Origin: an uncultured Collinsella sp.
GTDB lineage: Bacteria > Actinomycetota > Coriobacteriia > Coriobacteriales > Coriobacteriaceae
Length of the DNA stretch: 13,963 nucleotides
Assembly (NCBI GenBank): GCA_900549655.1
Contig: UROZ01000046.1
Coordinates: 1-13,963 of the forward strand
Direction: 5' to 3'
How positions within the stretch are numbered: position 1 is the stretch's first letter; each line of letters starts with the position of its first letter. Both the position numbers and the translations under genes were made by a program. Positions 7,594-13,742 of this stretch are shown piece by piece. The notes below the pieces were generated by a model. It was not told the DNA's origin. It saw nothing but the letters and a program-made list of their open reading frames with translations, and searched no databases.

Positions 7594-7845
7594 AGTAGTT
7601 AATTAAAATAGACGCGGCGTTATCTGGGCATTTGACACCTATTTACGACATTTCTTTATCGATTATTTACGCTGGTAGCTAGCTCGCAGCTAATCGTCAT
7701 CCGTTTGCCAACAAAATTGACATCTCTTTATGTCCTTTGGTCTAGAGGGAATAATTATTAACCCCTCCCCCAATAATTTTGAGCGGCCTGCAGGGCAGTG
7801 ACGCCTCACTCCTCATGATTACCGCGCATTGCCATCCACCCGAGC
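7594..7845. other. AT-rich gene-free stretch with unassigned promoter-like sites
   Basis: No gene is seen here. The stretch is much richer in A+T than its surroundings. It contains two plus-strand TTGACA boxes (7632-7637 and 7718-7723), the first with TTTATC 17 bases downstream. It also contains an AATAATT/AATTATT inverted repeat around a C-run (about 7753-7780). Neither box leads to a plus-strand gene within the next kilobases. Confidence 0.4.
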
Positions 7846-7887
7846 AAAACAAAAAGGACGGGACCTGCTGCGCTTGCAGACCCCGCC
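7846..7887 (-). terminator. Rho-independent terminator of the flavoenzyme gene
   Basis: On the minus strand an interrupted GC stem (CGGG/CCCG outside, CTGC/GCAG inside, between 7856 and 7887) is followed by TTTTTGTTTT at 7846-7855. It lies about 75 bases after the stop codon at 7961. Confidence 0.7.
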
Positions 7888-7960
7888 CCGGTTGACACCC
7901 GATGGGACGCAGTCGGGCGAGGCAGATCCGTGCTACCGCCCCGCCTGGCCGCGAAGTTAA

Positions 7961-9991
7961 CTACAGCTCGTTGGCCGCGTGATATGCCGTGCGAATAGCG
8001 CTCGCAATATCGGCGGTGCGCTCGCCCGAGCAGTCGCCCACGCAGGTCACGGGCACCGTCACGCCATCAAGGTCAAACGCGTTGGCCTTGGAGCCCACGG
8101 CCATCACCACGTAATCGCAGGCGATCTTCACCGGCTCCTCGGCGCCGTCCTCGGTGGTACGAACAGCCTCCACGCCCTCGTCGGTAATGGCGGTCAGGCG
8201 GGTCTTCACGTGCTGCTCCACGTTGTGCTCGGCAAAGTCGCTCATAATCAGCGGCAGAATGGTCTCGGACTCGCCCGCGGCAATCTTGTCGAGCATCTCC
8301 ACGATCGCCACCTCGCAGCCGTGCTGCAGCAGGTACTCAGCAGTCTCGGTGCCCACCAGGCCACCGCCAATGACGGCGACGCGGCCCGCAAGCTCCACCT
8401 TGCCGGCCAGCACGTCCCAGCTCGAGACGACCTTGTCCGAATCGGCACCCGGAACAGGGATGACCACGTCGTGCGCGCCCACGGCCACAATCGCGGCATC
8501 GGCGGCGTTGAGGTCCTCAGCGGTAGCGACGTGGTTGAGCTCAACCTTCACGCCCAGGCCGGGCAGAATCTTCTCGTAATACTCGACCGAGCGCATGATC
8601 TCGTCCTTGCGCGGGGGCGCGGCCGCCAGCACAATCTGGCCGCCCAGACGATCGCTCGCCTCGTAGATGGTCACATCGTAGCCGCGCTTGGCCGCCACGC
8701 GTGCGGCCTCCAGGCCGGCAATACCGCCGCCCACCACGGCGATCTTCTTGTCGCCCTCGCCCGGCTTAATGGCGATGGTCGCCTCGTCGCCGTTCTCGGC
8801 ATTGAGCACGCACGAGATGTACTTGCGGTTTTGAATCGCATCGACGCAGCCCTTGTTGCAGTTGAGGCACTCGCGGATGGGCTCACCCGTGGCGGCCTTC
8901 AGTGCGATGTCGGGGTCGCACATGAGCGAGCGGCCGTAGGCGATGATGTCGGCTGCGCCGTCTTCCAGAATCTTCTCGCCGGCCTCGACCGAGACAACAC
9001 GGCCGACGGTGGCCACCGGCACGGAGACCAGGGCCTTGACGCGCTCGGCCACGGGCAGCGTCCAGTTGTAGGGCATGGCGCCCATGGGCGGAATGGTGTC
9101 GCCCATGTTGCCGGTGTGGTTGGCCTGTGCGACCTGGATCATGTCGATGCCCGCGCCCTCGAGCAGCTTGGCAAACTCGCAGGCCTCATCGGGCTGCAGG
9201 CCGCCCTTGCCGCGCGGCGTGCCGTCGGGGTTCTCCATGATCACGGGGAGCTTGTACTCCACCATCAGCTGCGGCGCGGCTTCCTTAATGGCGGCGACGA
9301 CCTCCAGCGCATAGCGAACGCGGTTCTCGAGCGAACCACCGTACTCGTCGGTGCGCTGGTTGAGGATGGCCGAGCACAGCGAACCTACCAGGCGGTCGCC
9401 GTGGACCTCGATGGCATCGATCCCGGCCTGCTGCGCGCGGGCGGCCGAGGCGGCGATGGCCTCCTTGATCTGGGTGAGCTGCTCCACGCTGGCCTCGTTC
9501 ACAAAGTGCTGCATGTCGTGGTGCAGCTTGGCGTAGGCCTGATTGCGAATCTCGTTGGACTCGGCCATCTTGGCGGCAAAGGTCTCCTCGTCGCCGGCGG
9601 CCTTGGCCTCCTGCGCGGCCTTGGCGGCGGCCATGGAGCCCATGACCATGCGGCCGACACCGGGCACGTCGTACTCGGGATGGAACAGCTGCAGCGCGAC
9701 CTTGGCGCCGTGCTTGTGGACGGCATCGGCCAGGGCCTTAAACGTGGGGATCTGGGCGTCGGTCGCCAGCTTGGGCGTGGGGCTTGCGGTCATGACGGGA
9801 GCAACGTCGCCGATGACGATGTAACTCACGCCGCCACGGGCCAAGCGCTCGTAAAAAGCCAGGCTGCGCTCGCCAATGGAGCCGTCACGCTCCTCGTAGC
9901 CGGTGGTCAGCGGCGGAAACATAATGCGGTTTTTGAGCTCAAGGGGGCCAACCGTAATGGGCTGAAGCAGCTTGGATGCAGGTGCGGTCAT
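7961..9991 (-). CDS. Old-yellow-enzyme family NAD(P)H:flavin oxidoreductase, 4Fe-4S, FAD-linked
   Basis: This large flavoprotein of the 2,4-dienoyl-CoA reductase / enoate reductase / BaiCD-BaiH / trimethylamine dehydrogenase group takes electrons from NAD(P)H through FAD and a 4Fe-4S cluster to FMN, where an unsaturated or amine substrate is handled. Numbering from 9997: an FMN TIM barrel (about 8-370) with RTDEYGGSLENR (215-226), cluster cysteines Cys377, 380, 384 and 396, an FAD motif VVGGGIAGLE (421-430), and an NAD(P) motif VIGGGLVGTE (542-551). The start at 9991 is preferred over the ATG at 9997, because GAGAGGA (9998-10004) touches the 9997 ATG but sits 6 bases from 9991. That gives 676 residues, typical for the family. 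Residues 199-203 read HGDRL where many relatives have HGAHGYL, so active-site chemistry may differ. The substrate cannot be predicted. It is monocistronic, with its own terminator. Confidence 0.9.
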   Translation of the reverse strand: MTAPASKLLQPITVGPLELKNRIMFPPLTTGYEERDGSIGERSLAFYERLARGGVSYIVIGDVAPVMTASPTPKLATDAQIPTFKALADAVHKHGAKVALQLFHPEYDVPGVGRMVMGSMAAAKAAQEAKAAGDEETFAAKMAESNEIRNQAYAKLHHDMQHFVNEASVEQLTQIKEAIAASAARAQQAGIDAIEVHGDRLVGSLCSAILNQRTDEYGGSLENRVRYALEVVAAIKEAAPQLMVEYKLPVIMENPDGTPRGKGGLQPDEACEFAKLLEGAGIDMIQVAQANHTGNMGDTIPPMGAMPYNWTLPVAERVKALVSVPVATVGRVVSVEAGEKILEDGAADIIAYGRSLMCDPDIALKAATGEPIRECLNCNKGCVDAIQNRKYISCVLNAENGDEATIAIKPGEGDKKIAVVGGGIAGLEAARVAAKRGYDVTIYEASDRLGGQIVLAAAPPRKDEIMRSVEYYEKILPGLGVKVELNHVATAEDLNAADAAIVAVGAHDVVIPVPGADSDKVVSSWDVLAGKVELAGRVAVIGGGLVGTETAEYLLQHGCEVAIVEMLDKIAAGESETILPLIMSDFAEHNVEQHVKTRLTAITDEGVEAVRTTEDGAEEPVKIACDYVVMAVGSKANAFDLDGVTVPVTCVGDCSGERTADIASAIRTAYHAANEL

Positions 9992-9997
9992 GGACAT

Positions 9998-10004
9998 TCC
10001 TCTC
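9998..10004 (-). promoter_or_regulatory. Ribosome binding site that decides the flavoenzyme start
   Basis: GAGAGGA on the minus strand abuts the ATG at 9997 with no spacer but stands 6 bases from the in-frame ATG at 9991. Normal spacing therefore favours the second ATG. Confidence 0.65.
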
Positions 10005-10138
10005 TTGTAGGCGCGGCGGCGATGTTGCCGCGTAGTTGTCTAGAGGATATGGCATGGGAATACAACAGCGCAACGGAAATCGGCGAATATCAGGTGGCAG
10101 CAGGTGGATGGGGATGGGCGGGGCGGCCCGTCGGTTTA

Positions 10139-10435
10139 TCTCAATCTGTAACAGTTACGCGACAAAACCGGGTCTTACTGTTACAGATCGAGACATTCCT
10201 CTCGGCCCATCCTCAACAATCTAGATCTGTAACAGCTAGGCCCACTTTTGGCCCCTATCTGTTACAGATCGAGACAAACCAAACCCGCCTGCTAGAAAAT
10301 CTCAATCTATAACAACAACTCGGCAAAAACCGTCCCTCGTGTTACAGATTTAGACAAACACGACCAAGCCCACCGGTATATCTCGATCTGTAACACCAAG
10401 CCGCCCAAATCGGGTCTAGATGTTACAGATCGAGA
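10139..10435. repeat. Array of eight 16-bp repeats in alternating orientation (four hairpin units)
   Basis: Consensus arm TCTCGATCTGTAACAG. Forward arms are at 10139-10154, 10220-10235, 10300-10315 and 10381-10396. Inverted arms are at 10178-10193, 10259-10274, 10339-10354 and 10420-10435. Each forward-inverted pair makes a 55-base unit with an inner spacer of exactly 23 bases. Successive units are separated by 26, 25 and 26 bases, so unit starts are 81, 80 and 81 bases apart. The core ATCTGTAACA is identical in seven of eight arms (ATCTATAACA in the third forward arm). Inner spacers differ in sequence but tend to have an A- or T-run flanked by G+C-rich bases, some forming a smaller stem (GGCC/GGCC in unit 2, CGG/CCG in unit 3). 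The array lies between the tRNA-fMet terminator and the leader of the flavoenzyme gene. No cas genes are nearby. Function is unknown. Confidence 0.92.
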
Positions 10436-10484
10436 TTTTGTTTGAGAGGCCGAGAATTGGACCGAAAACACAGTCCCGGAATAA

Positions 10485-10515
10485 CAAAAAAGCTCGCCGG
10501 CTAGGCCGACGAGCT
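10485..10515 (-). terminator. Rho-independent terminator of tRNA-fMet
   Basis: On the minus strand an 11-bp stem (10505-10515 with 10491-10501, one mismatch) with a three-base loop is followed by a run of six Us (10485-10490). It begins 9 bases after the CCA end of the tRNA. Confidence 0.85.
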
Positions 10516-10524
10516 GCAAGTTCT

Positions 10525-10601
10525 TGGTCGCGGGGGCAGGATTTGAACCTACGACCTCCGGGTTATGAGCCCGGCGAGCTACCAGACTGCTCCACCCCGC
10601 A
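10525..10601 (-). tRNA. Initiator tRNA-fMet (anticodon CAU), CCA encoded
   Basis: The 77-base gene folds as a full cloverleaf: a D arm GAGC/GCTC with GGTA in the loop, an anticodon arm CCGGG-CTCATAA-CCCGG, a T arm GTAGG-TTCAAAT-CCTGC, and an encoded CCA. Initiator identity is supported by three consecutive G-C pairs at the bottom of the anticodon stem and by A11-U24 in the D stem. The usual C1xA72 mismatch is replaced by U1 opposite G72, a weak wobble pair. It stands alone with its own promoter and terminator. Confidence 0.95.
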
Positions 10602-10632
10602 ATGTCTGGGCGCCTCATGTGCGCAAGAAAGA

Positions 10633-10661
10633 ATATTACGTGGGAGTTCGGTAAACGGCAA
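10633..10661 (-). promoter_or_regulatory. Promoter of tRNA-fMet
   Basis: On the minus strand TTGCCG (10656-10661) and TAATAT (10633-10638) are separated by 17 bases. The -10 ends 31 bases before the mature tRNA 5' end, which fits a short leader removed by RNase P. Confidence 0.6.
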
Positions 10662-10736
10662 GGAAAATCTCGTAGAGCATAATTCCTTCATATTTAAACC
10701 CCTCAGTCCATATCACTGTAACCGAATCGCAGCCGA

Positions 10737-10759
10737 GCGCCGCCGGCGGCGCGTATACA
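10737..10759 (+). promoter_or_regulatory. Candidate coaX promoter region with a 16-bp perfect palindrome
   Basis: A perfect palindrome GCGCCGCCGGCGGCGC (10737-10752) ends one base before a possible -10 hexamer TATACA (10754-10759), about 38 bases upstream of the coaX ATG. No good -35 box is seen 17 bases upstream; the palindrome occupies the spacer region, so it could be an operator. This reading is inferred from symmetry and position. Confidence 0.3.
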
Positions 10760-10797
10760 ATGGTGCGCGTCCTTTTACGCCGACACCTGGAGTAGAC

Positions 10798-11571
10798 ATG
10801 CTGCTCGCTATCGATATGGGAAACACGCAGACGGCCATGGGCCTGTTTGACGGAGACGAGCTGGTGCAGTCGTGGCGTATGCCCACCGACCGCTCCTATA
10901 CCGCCGACGAGATCCACGTGCGCCTGATGGGCTTCTTTAAGATGTACGACCTCTCGCTCGGCGCGGTCGACGCGATCGCCTTTGCGGGCGTGGTGCCGCA
11001 GCTCTCGCGCGAGTGGCACGCCGTGGCCAACCGCATCGCGGCAGACGCCATCGTCATTGGGCCGCAGACGGCGGCCGTGACCAAGCTGCGGGCGGCGCGC
11101 CCCCAGGCCGTTGGTGCCGACCGCATCGCCAACGCCGTCGCTGCCGAAACCTTCTACGGCGCCCCGGCAATCGTGGTGGACTTTGGCACCGCAACCAATA
11201 TCGACGTCATCGACGAGGACGGCTATTACATTGGCGGAGCGATTGCGCCGGGCATCCGCATTTCGATGGACGCGCTCGCCGCCCGAGCCGCCAAGCTCGC
11301 CAGCGTTCCGCTCGAGGCGCCCGAGCACGCCATCGGCCGCGATACCGAGGAGTGCATCAAGGTCGGCGCCGTAACAGGCGCTGCCGCCATGGCCGAGGGC
11401 CTGGTCGCGCGCATGAAGCGCGAGCTGGGGCGCGAGGACGTCACCGTTATCGCCACGGGCGGCCTCGCCAGCATCGTCGCTGATTCGACCGACGCCTTTG
11501 ACGTGGTCGACGGTCAGCTCACCATTAAGGGCATCTGCGAAATCTACCGCCGCATGCAGGAGCTGGGATAG
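10798..11571 (+). CDS. coaX: Type III pantothenate kinase
   Basis: CoaX phosphorylates pantothenate with ATP, the first step of coenzyme A synthesis; the type III form needs a monovalent cation and is not inhibited by CoA. The 257-residue product has the ASKHA-fold motifs: DMGNTQT at residues 6-12 (phosphate 1), GADRIANAVAA at 106-116 with the likely catalytic Asp108, DFGTATN at 128-134, and GGAIAPGI at 146-153. Length and motif order are normal. The frame stays open far upstream to 10420 through the tRNA, but the ATG at 10798 has a TGGAG ribosome binding sequence and matches the family N-terminus, so it is the start. The gene converges on the minus-strand cofactor genes, with the ATPase unit between. 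Confidence 0.95.
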   Translation: MLLAIDMGNTQTAMGLFDGDELVQSWRMPTDRSYTADEIHVRLMGFFKMYDLSLGAVDAIAFAGVVPQLSREWHAVANRIAADAIVIGPQTAAVTKLRAARPQAVGADRIANAVAAETFYGAPAIVVDFGTATNIDVIDEDGYYIGGAIAPGIRISMDALAARAAKLASVPLEAPEHAIGRDTEECIKVGAVTGAAAMAEGLVARMKRELGREDVTVIATGGLASIVADSTDAFDVVDGQLTIKGICEIYRRMQELG

Positions 11572-11626
11572 GGCGGGAGCTTAAGTCGAGCACGAGCACG
11601 AGCGGCGAACTAGGCAACGCGTCGGT

Positions 11627-11669
11627 CCTATTCCTCAAAATCGAAAAATTTTCATTTTTGAGGAATAGG
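11627..11669. repeat. Left bracketing palindrome of the ATPase unit (43 bp)
   Basis: Arms CCTATTCCTCAAAA and TTTTGAGGAATAGG pair perfectly over 14 bases. Two mismatched positions and an inner GAAAA/TTTTC stem around a single central A (11648) follow. It begins 55 bases after the coaX stop and ends 8 bases before the ATPase stop codon. It is almost the same as the palindrome at 12901-12941. It could serve as a bidirectional transcription end, a protein-binding site or an element boundary. Confidence 0.85.
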
Positions 11670-11677
11670 ACTTTCTG

Positions 11678-12874
11678 CTACGCCTCGCCGCACAGCCATC
11701 TCGCCAGGTCCATGATCTGCACCCCGTCGCGATCCGTGGCCTCATGATGCGTGCGGGCGAGAATCATCTTGGGATACGCATCGCCTATGCTCAGCAGTGG
11801 CGAAATCTCGCGTTCAAATGTCTTATCCGAGCTGATGTCGTCGCTCACCTGAATGTAGAGTTTCTCGCTCCGCTTGATTGCTACAAAGTCTATTTCCTTT
11901 TTATAGAGTACGCCGACATATACCTTGTATCCGCGGCGCAGCAGCTCGATTGCCACCATGTTCTCGTATACGCGTCCCCAATCCATATCACGTGTACCAA
12001 GAAGCGCATATTTAAACGCATGGTCCGCCAGATAGTACTTCTCGCCGCTCTTAAGGTATTTTTTGCCGCGAATGTCGTACCGACGAACTTTATAGAAGGC
12101 AAACGCATCGCACAGGTACCCCATGTACGCACCGACCGTCTTGTTCGTAATCTTTAGCCCATCCGCATTTAATGCATCAGTAATGTTGCGTGCCGACGTT
12201 ATGTTGGAGACGTTGTCCGTCATGTAATCGGCAATGCGCAGCAGCGCCGATTCGTTTCTCACGTTATGCCGCTGCACGATATCCCTCACGATGAGCGTTT
12301 TAAAGACATTGGAGAGATATTGATAGCGCTGCTCCTGCAATGGATAAGGGTAAGAGCCGGACATACCGCCGGTTCTCGCGTACTCATCGAAGTCGCGGTC
12401 GACCTCGCCCTCGTCGCCATAGGAGCGATACTCCTCAAACGAGAATGGGAAAACCTCGATCTCGAAGGTGCGCCCCGTAACGAGCGTCGACAGATCGCTC
12501 GACAGCAAAAAGGCATTCGATCCGGTGATGAAGATGTCGTACTGCTCGGATGCATGGAGGCTGTTGATCGCGCGTTCAAAGCCGTCGCACATCTGAACCT
12601 CGTCGATAAGCAGGAAGTTTTGCTTGTCGGGCACTCGATGCTCTTTTACATAGGCGAGCAGGGCATGATATTCGAGCAAGCCTTCGAACTCATCGAGGTT
12701 GTAGTTGATATGGATGACATTCGAATTGGACAGATTTGCCTCCACGTAATCGCGGAGGGCCTCGAGCAATTTTGATTTACCGCTACGTCGGATGCCCGTG
12801 ATGACCTTGATATCCGGCACGCCAATAAGGCTCGTCAATGTGTCCATATATGACGTTCTATTGATGAGTTTCAT
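11678..12874 (-). CDS. AAA-family ATPase with DUF4143 C-terminal domain
   Basis: This 398-residue protein is of the AAA_14/DUF4143 group common and often multicopy in gut anaerobes; cellular role is not established. The N-terminal half is a P-loop ATPase: Walker A GIRRSGKS (27-34), Walker B FLLIDEVQ (87-94) and a sensor-like FITGSNA (115-121). Residues about 190-290 look winged-helix-like. The C-terminal part (about 300-398) has YENMVAIELLRRG and EIDFVAIK followed by YIQVS, which resembles a nuclease-like PD-(D/E)XK core with the last lysine replaced. GGGAGG sits 5 bases before the ATG. Codon use and base composition look less G+C-rich than the neighbours, and two matching long palindromes bracket the gene, suggesting acquisition as a unit. 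A defence or toxin-like role is possible but unproven. Confidence 0.88.
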   Translation of the reverse strand: MKLINRTSYMDTLTSLIGVPDIKVITGIRRSGKSKLLEALRDYVEANLSNSNVIHINYNLDEFEGLLEYHALLAYVKEHRVPDKQNFLLIDEVQMCDGFERAINSLHASEQYDIFITGSNAFLLSSDLSTLVTGRTFEIEVFPFSFEEYRSYGDEGEVDRDFDEYARTGGMSGSYPYPLQEQRYQYLSNVFKTLIVRDIVQRHNVRNESALLRIADYMTDNVSNITSARNITDALNADGLKITNKTVGAYMGYLCDAFAFYKVRRYDIRGKKYLKSGEKYYLADHAFKYALLGTRDMDWGRVYENMVAIELLRRGYKVYVGVLYKKEIDFVAIKRSEKLYIQVSDDISSDKTFEREISPLLSIGDAYPKMILARTHHEATDRDGVQIMDLARWLCGEA

Positions 12875-12900
12875 TGGCGCCTCCCTGCGGTCTTTTATCG

Positions 12901-12941
12901 CTATTCCTCAAAACTGAAAAATTTTCAGTTTTGAGGAATAG
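12901..12941. repeat. Right bracketing palindrome of the ATPase unit (41 bp, perfect)
   Basis: Two perfect 20-base arms (12901-12920 and 12922-12941) meet at a single A. It matches the left palindrome except for the two positions that are mismatched there and the outermost pair. It ends 26 bases upstream of the ATPase ATG, so it would overlap or adjoin that gene's promoter on the minus strand. Confidence 0.9.
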
Positions 12942-12973
12942 GGCGCTGGCGACCCATCCCCCAAGCAAGCGAA

Positions 12974-13001
12974 ACCCTCCCCGGCGCAGGCCGAGGAGGG
13001 T
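12974..13001 (-). terminator. Terminator-like hairpin after the biotin-ligase-like gene
   Basis: A 12-bp GC-rich stem with one G-U pair (12990-13001 with 12974-12985) and a four-base loop lies 39 bases after the stop codon at 13041. On the minus strand it is followed by a weak TTTCGCTT tail. No gene is seen in 12942-13040. Confidence 0.65.
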
Positions 13002-13040
13002 CTTGTTGTCATCGTTGTCTTTGAGCGCTGGCACCTCGCG

Positions 13041-13742
13041 CTACAGTCCGCGAATCCATACAGCCTCGGGCGGAAACTCCTGCTCGCCGGCATCGGTCTT
13101 GATGGTCGCGCGGCCCCAGATGTCCAGGCCCGCAAACACACCGACCGCAAGCGGCAAACCGTTGGGCGACACCGCCGCAACCTGGCGACCGAGCAGCGGC
13201 ACCATGTCGAAGTACTCGCCCAGCACGGGAGCCAACGGACCGGCAGCACCCTGCGGCGTGTTGGCGACAACCGCCCAGGTGTCCACGCGGGTCAACACGG
13301 CGGTGGCCAATGCCTCGATCAGCGCTTCGTCAGCTACATCCACACCAAGCTCGCCCAGCGCCGCGCGCTCAATATCCACCGTCACGGCACCGAACATGCC
13401 TGCGGCACCGGCGCCACCGTTGACGGCGACGCGTGCAAACGACGTTTCAAACGTGGGCGCGCCGCAGACAATATCGCTCGGCCACTGAATGCCCACCTTG
13501 CCGGCAAGGCCCAGCCCCGGTGCCGCAGCCGTTCCCACGAGCGCGTCCATCATGCCCATCGCGGCCACAAACGGCAGGCCGTGGAAGGCGTGCATGTTCA
13601 CGTCGGGGCGAACGACCAGCGAAAACGTCAGCGACGCCTCGCCCGCGCTCCAAGCGCACCAGCCCGCGGACACACCCTCGCGACCCGCATTGCGCGCAGC
13701 GTCGAGCTCAGTGCCAGCGGCTACAGCGTTCATCTCAATCAT
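13041..13742 (-). CDS. Biotin-protein-ligase-like protein with degraded catalytic motifs
   Basis: The 233-residue product has the outline of a class I biotin-protein ligase without an N-terminal DNA-binding domain. A LTFSLVVRP strand (38-46) and QWPSD (86-90) correspond to the family WPND site. The C-terminal segment (about 178-233: LLGRQV, GVFAGLDIWGRATI) resembles the ligase C-terminal domain. The key motifs are damaged: the biotin-AMP loop GRGRRGRxW reads GREGVSAGW (20-28), and no lysine is found after WPSD where the catalytic Lys of the KLAGI motif should be. It may be inactive or have another task. The ATG directly follows the folK stop (TAGATG), so the two genes are probably co-transcribed and translationally coupled. 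Annotation as birA would be by overall shape only. Confidence 0.72.
   Translation of the reverse strand: MIEMNAVAAGTELDAARNAGREGVSAGWCAWSAGEASLTFSLVVRPDVNMHAFHGLPFVAAMGMMDALVGTAAAPGLGLAGKVGIQWPSDIVCGAPTFETSFARVAVNGGAGAAGMFGAVTVDIERAALGELGVDVADEALIEALATAVLTRVDTWAVVANTPQGAAGPLAPVLGEYFDMVPLLGRQVAAVSPNGLPLAVGVFAGLDIWGRATIKTDAGEQEFPPEAVWIRGL

Noticed and set aside
7979..10312. Plus-strand 777-residue open frame antisense to the flavoenzyme
   Set aside because: Composition is typical of an antisense shadow. It runs through the repeat array and lacks recognisable domains.
10139..10435. Reading the alternating repeat array as a CRISPR
   Set aside because: Repeats are only 16 bp, alternate in orientation and vary in sequence. 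Spacers are 23-26 bases, and no cas gene or leader is present.
10420..10797. Upstream extension of the coaX frame to 10420
   Set aside because: The extension crosses the repeat array, the tRNA terminator and the tRNA gene; the ATG at 10798 has a ribosome binding site and the family N-terminus.
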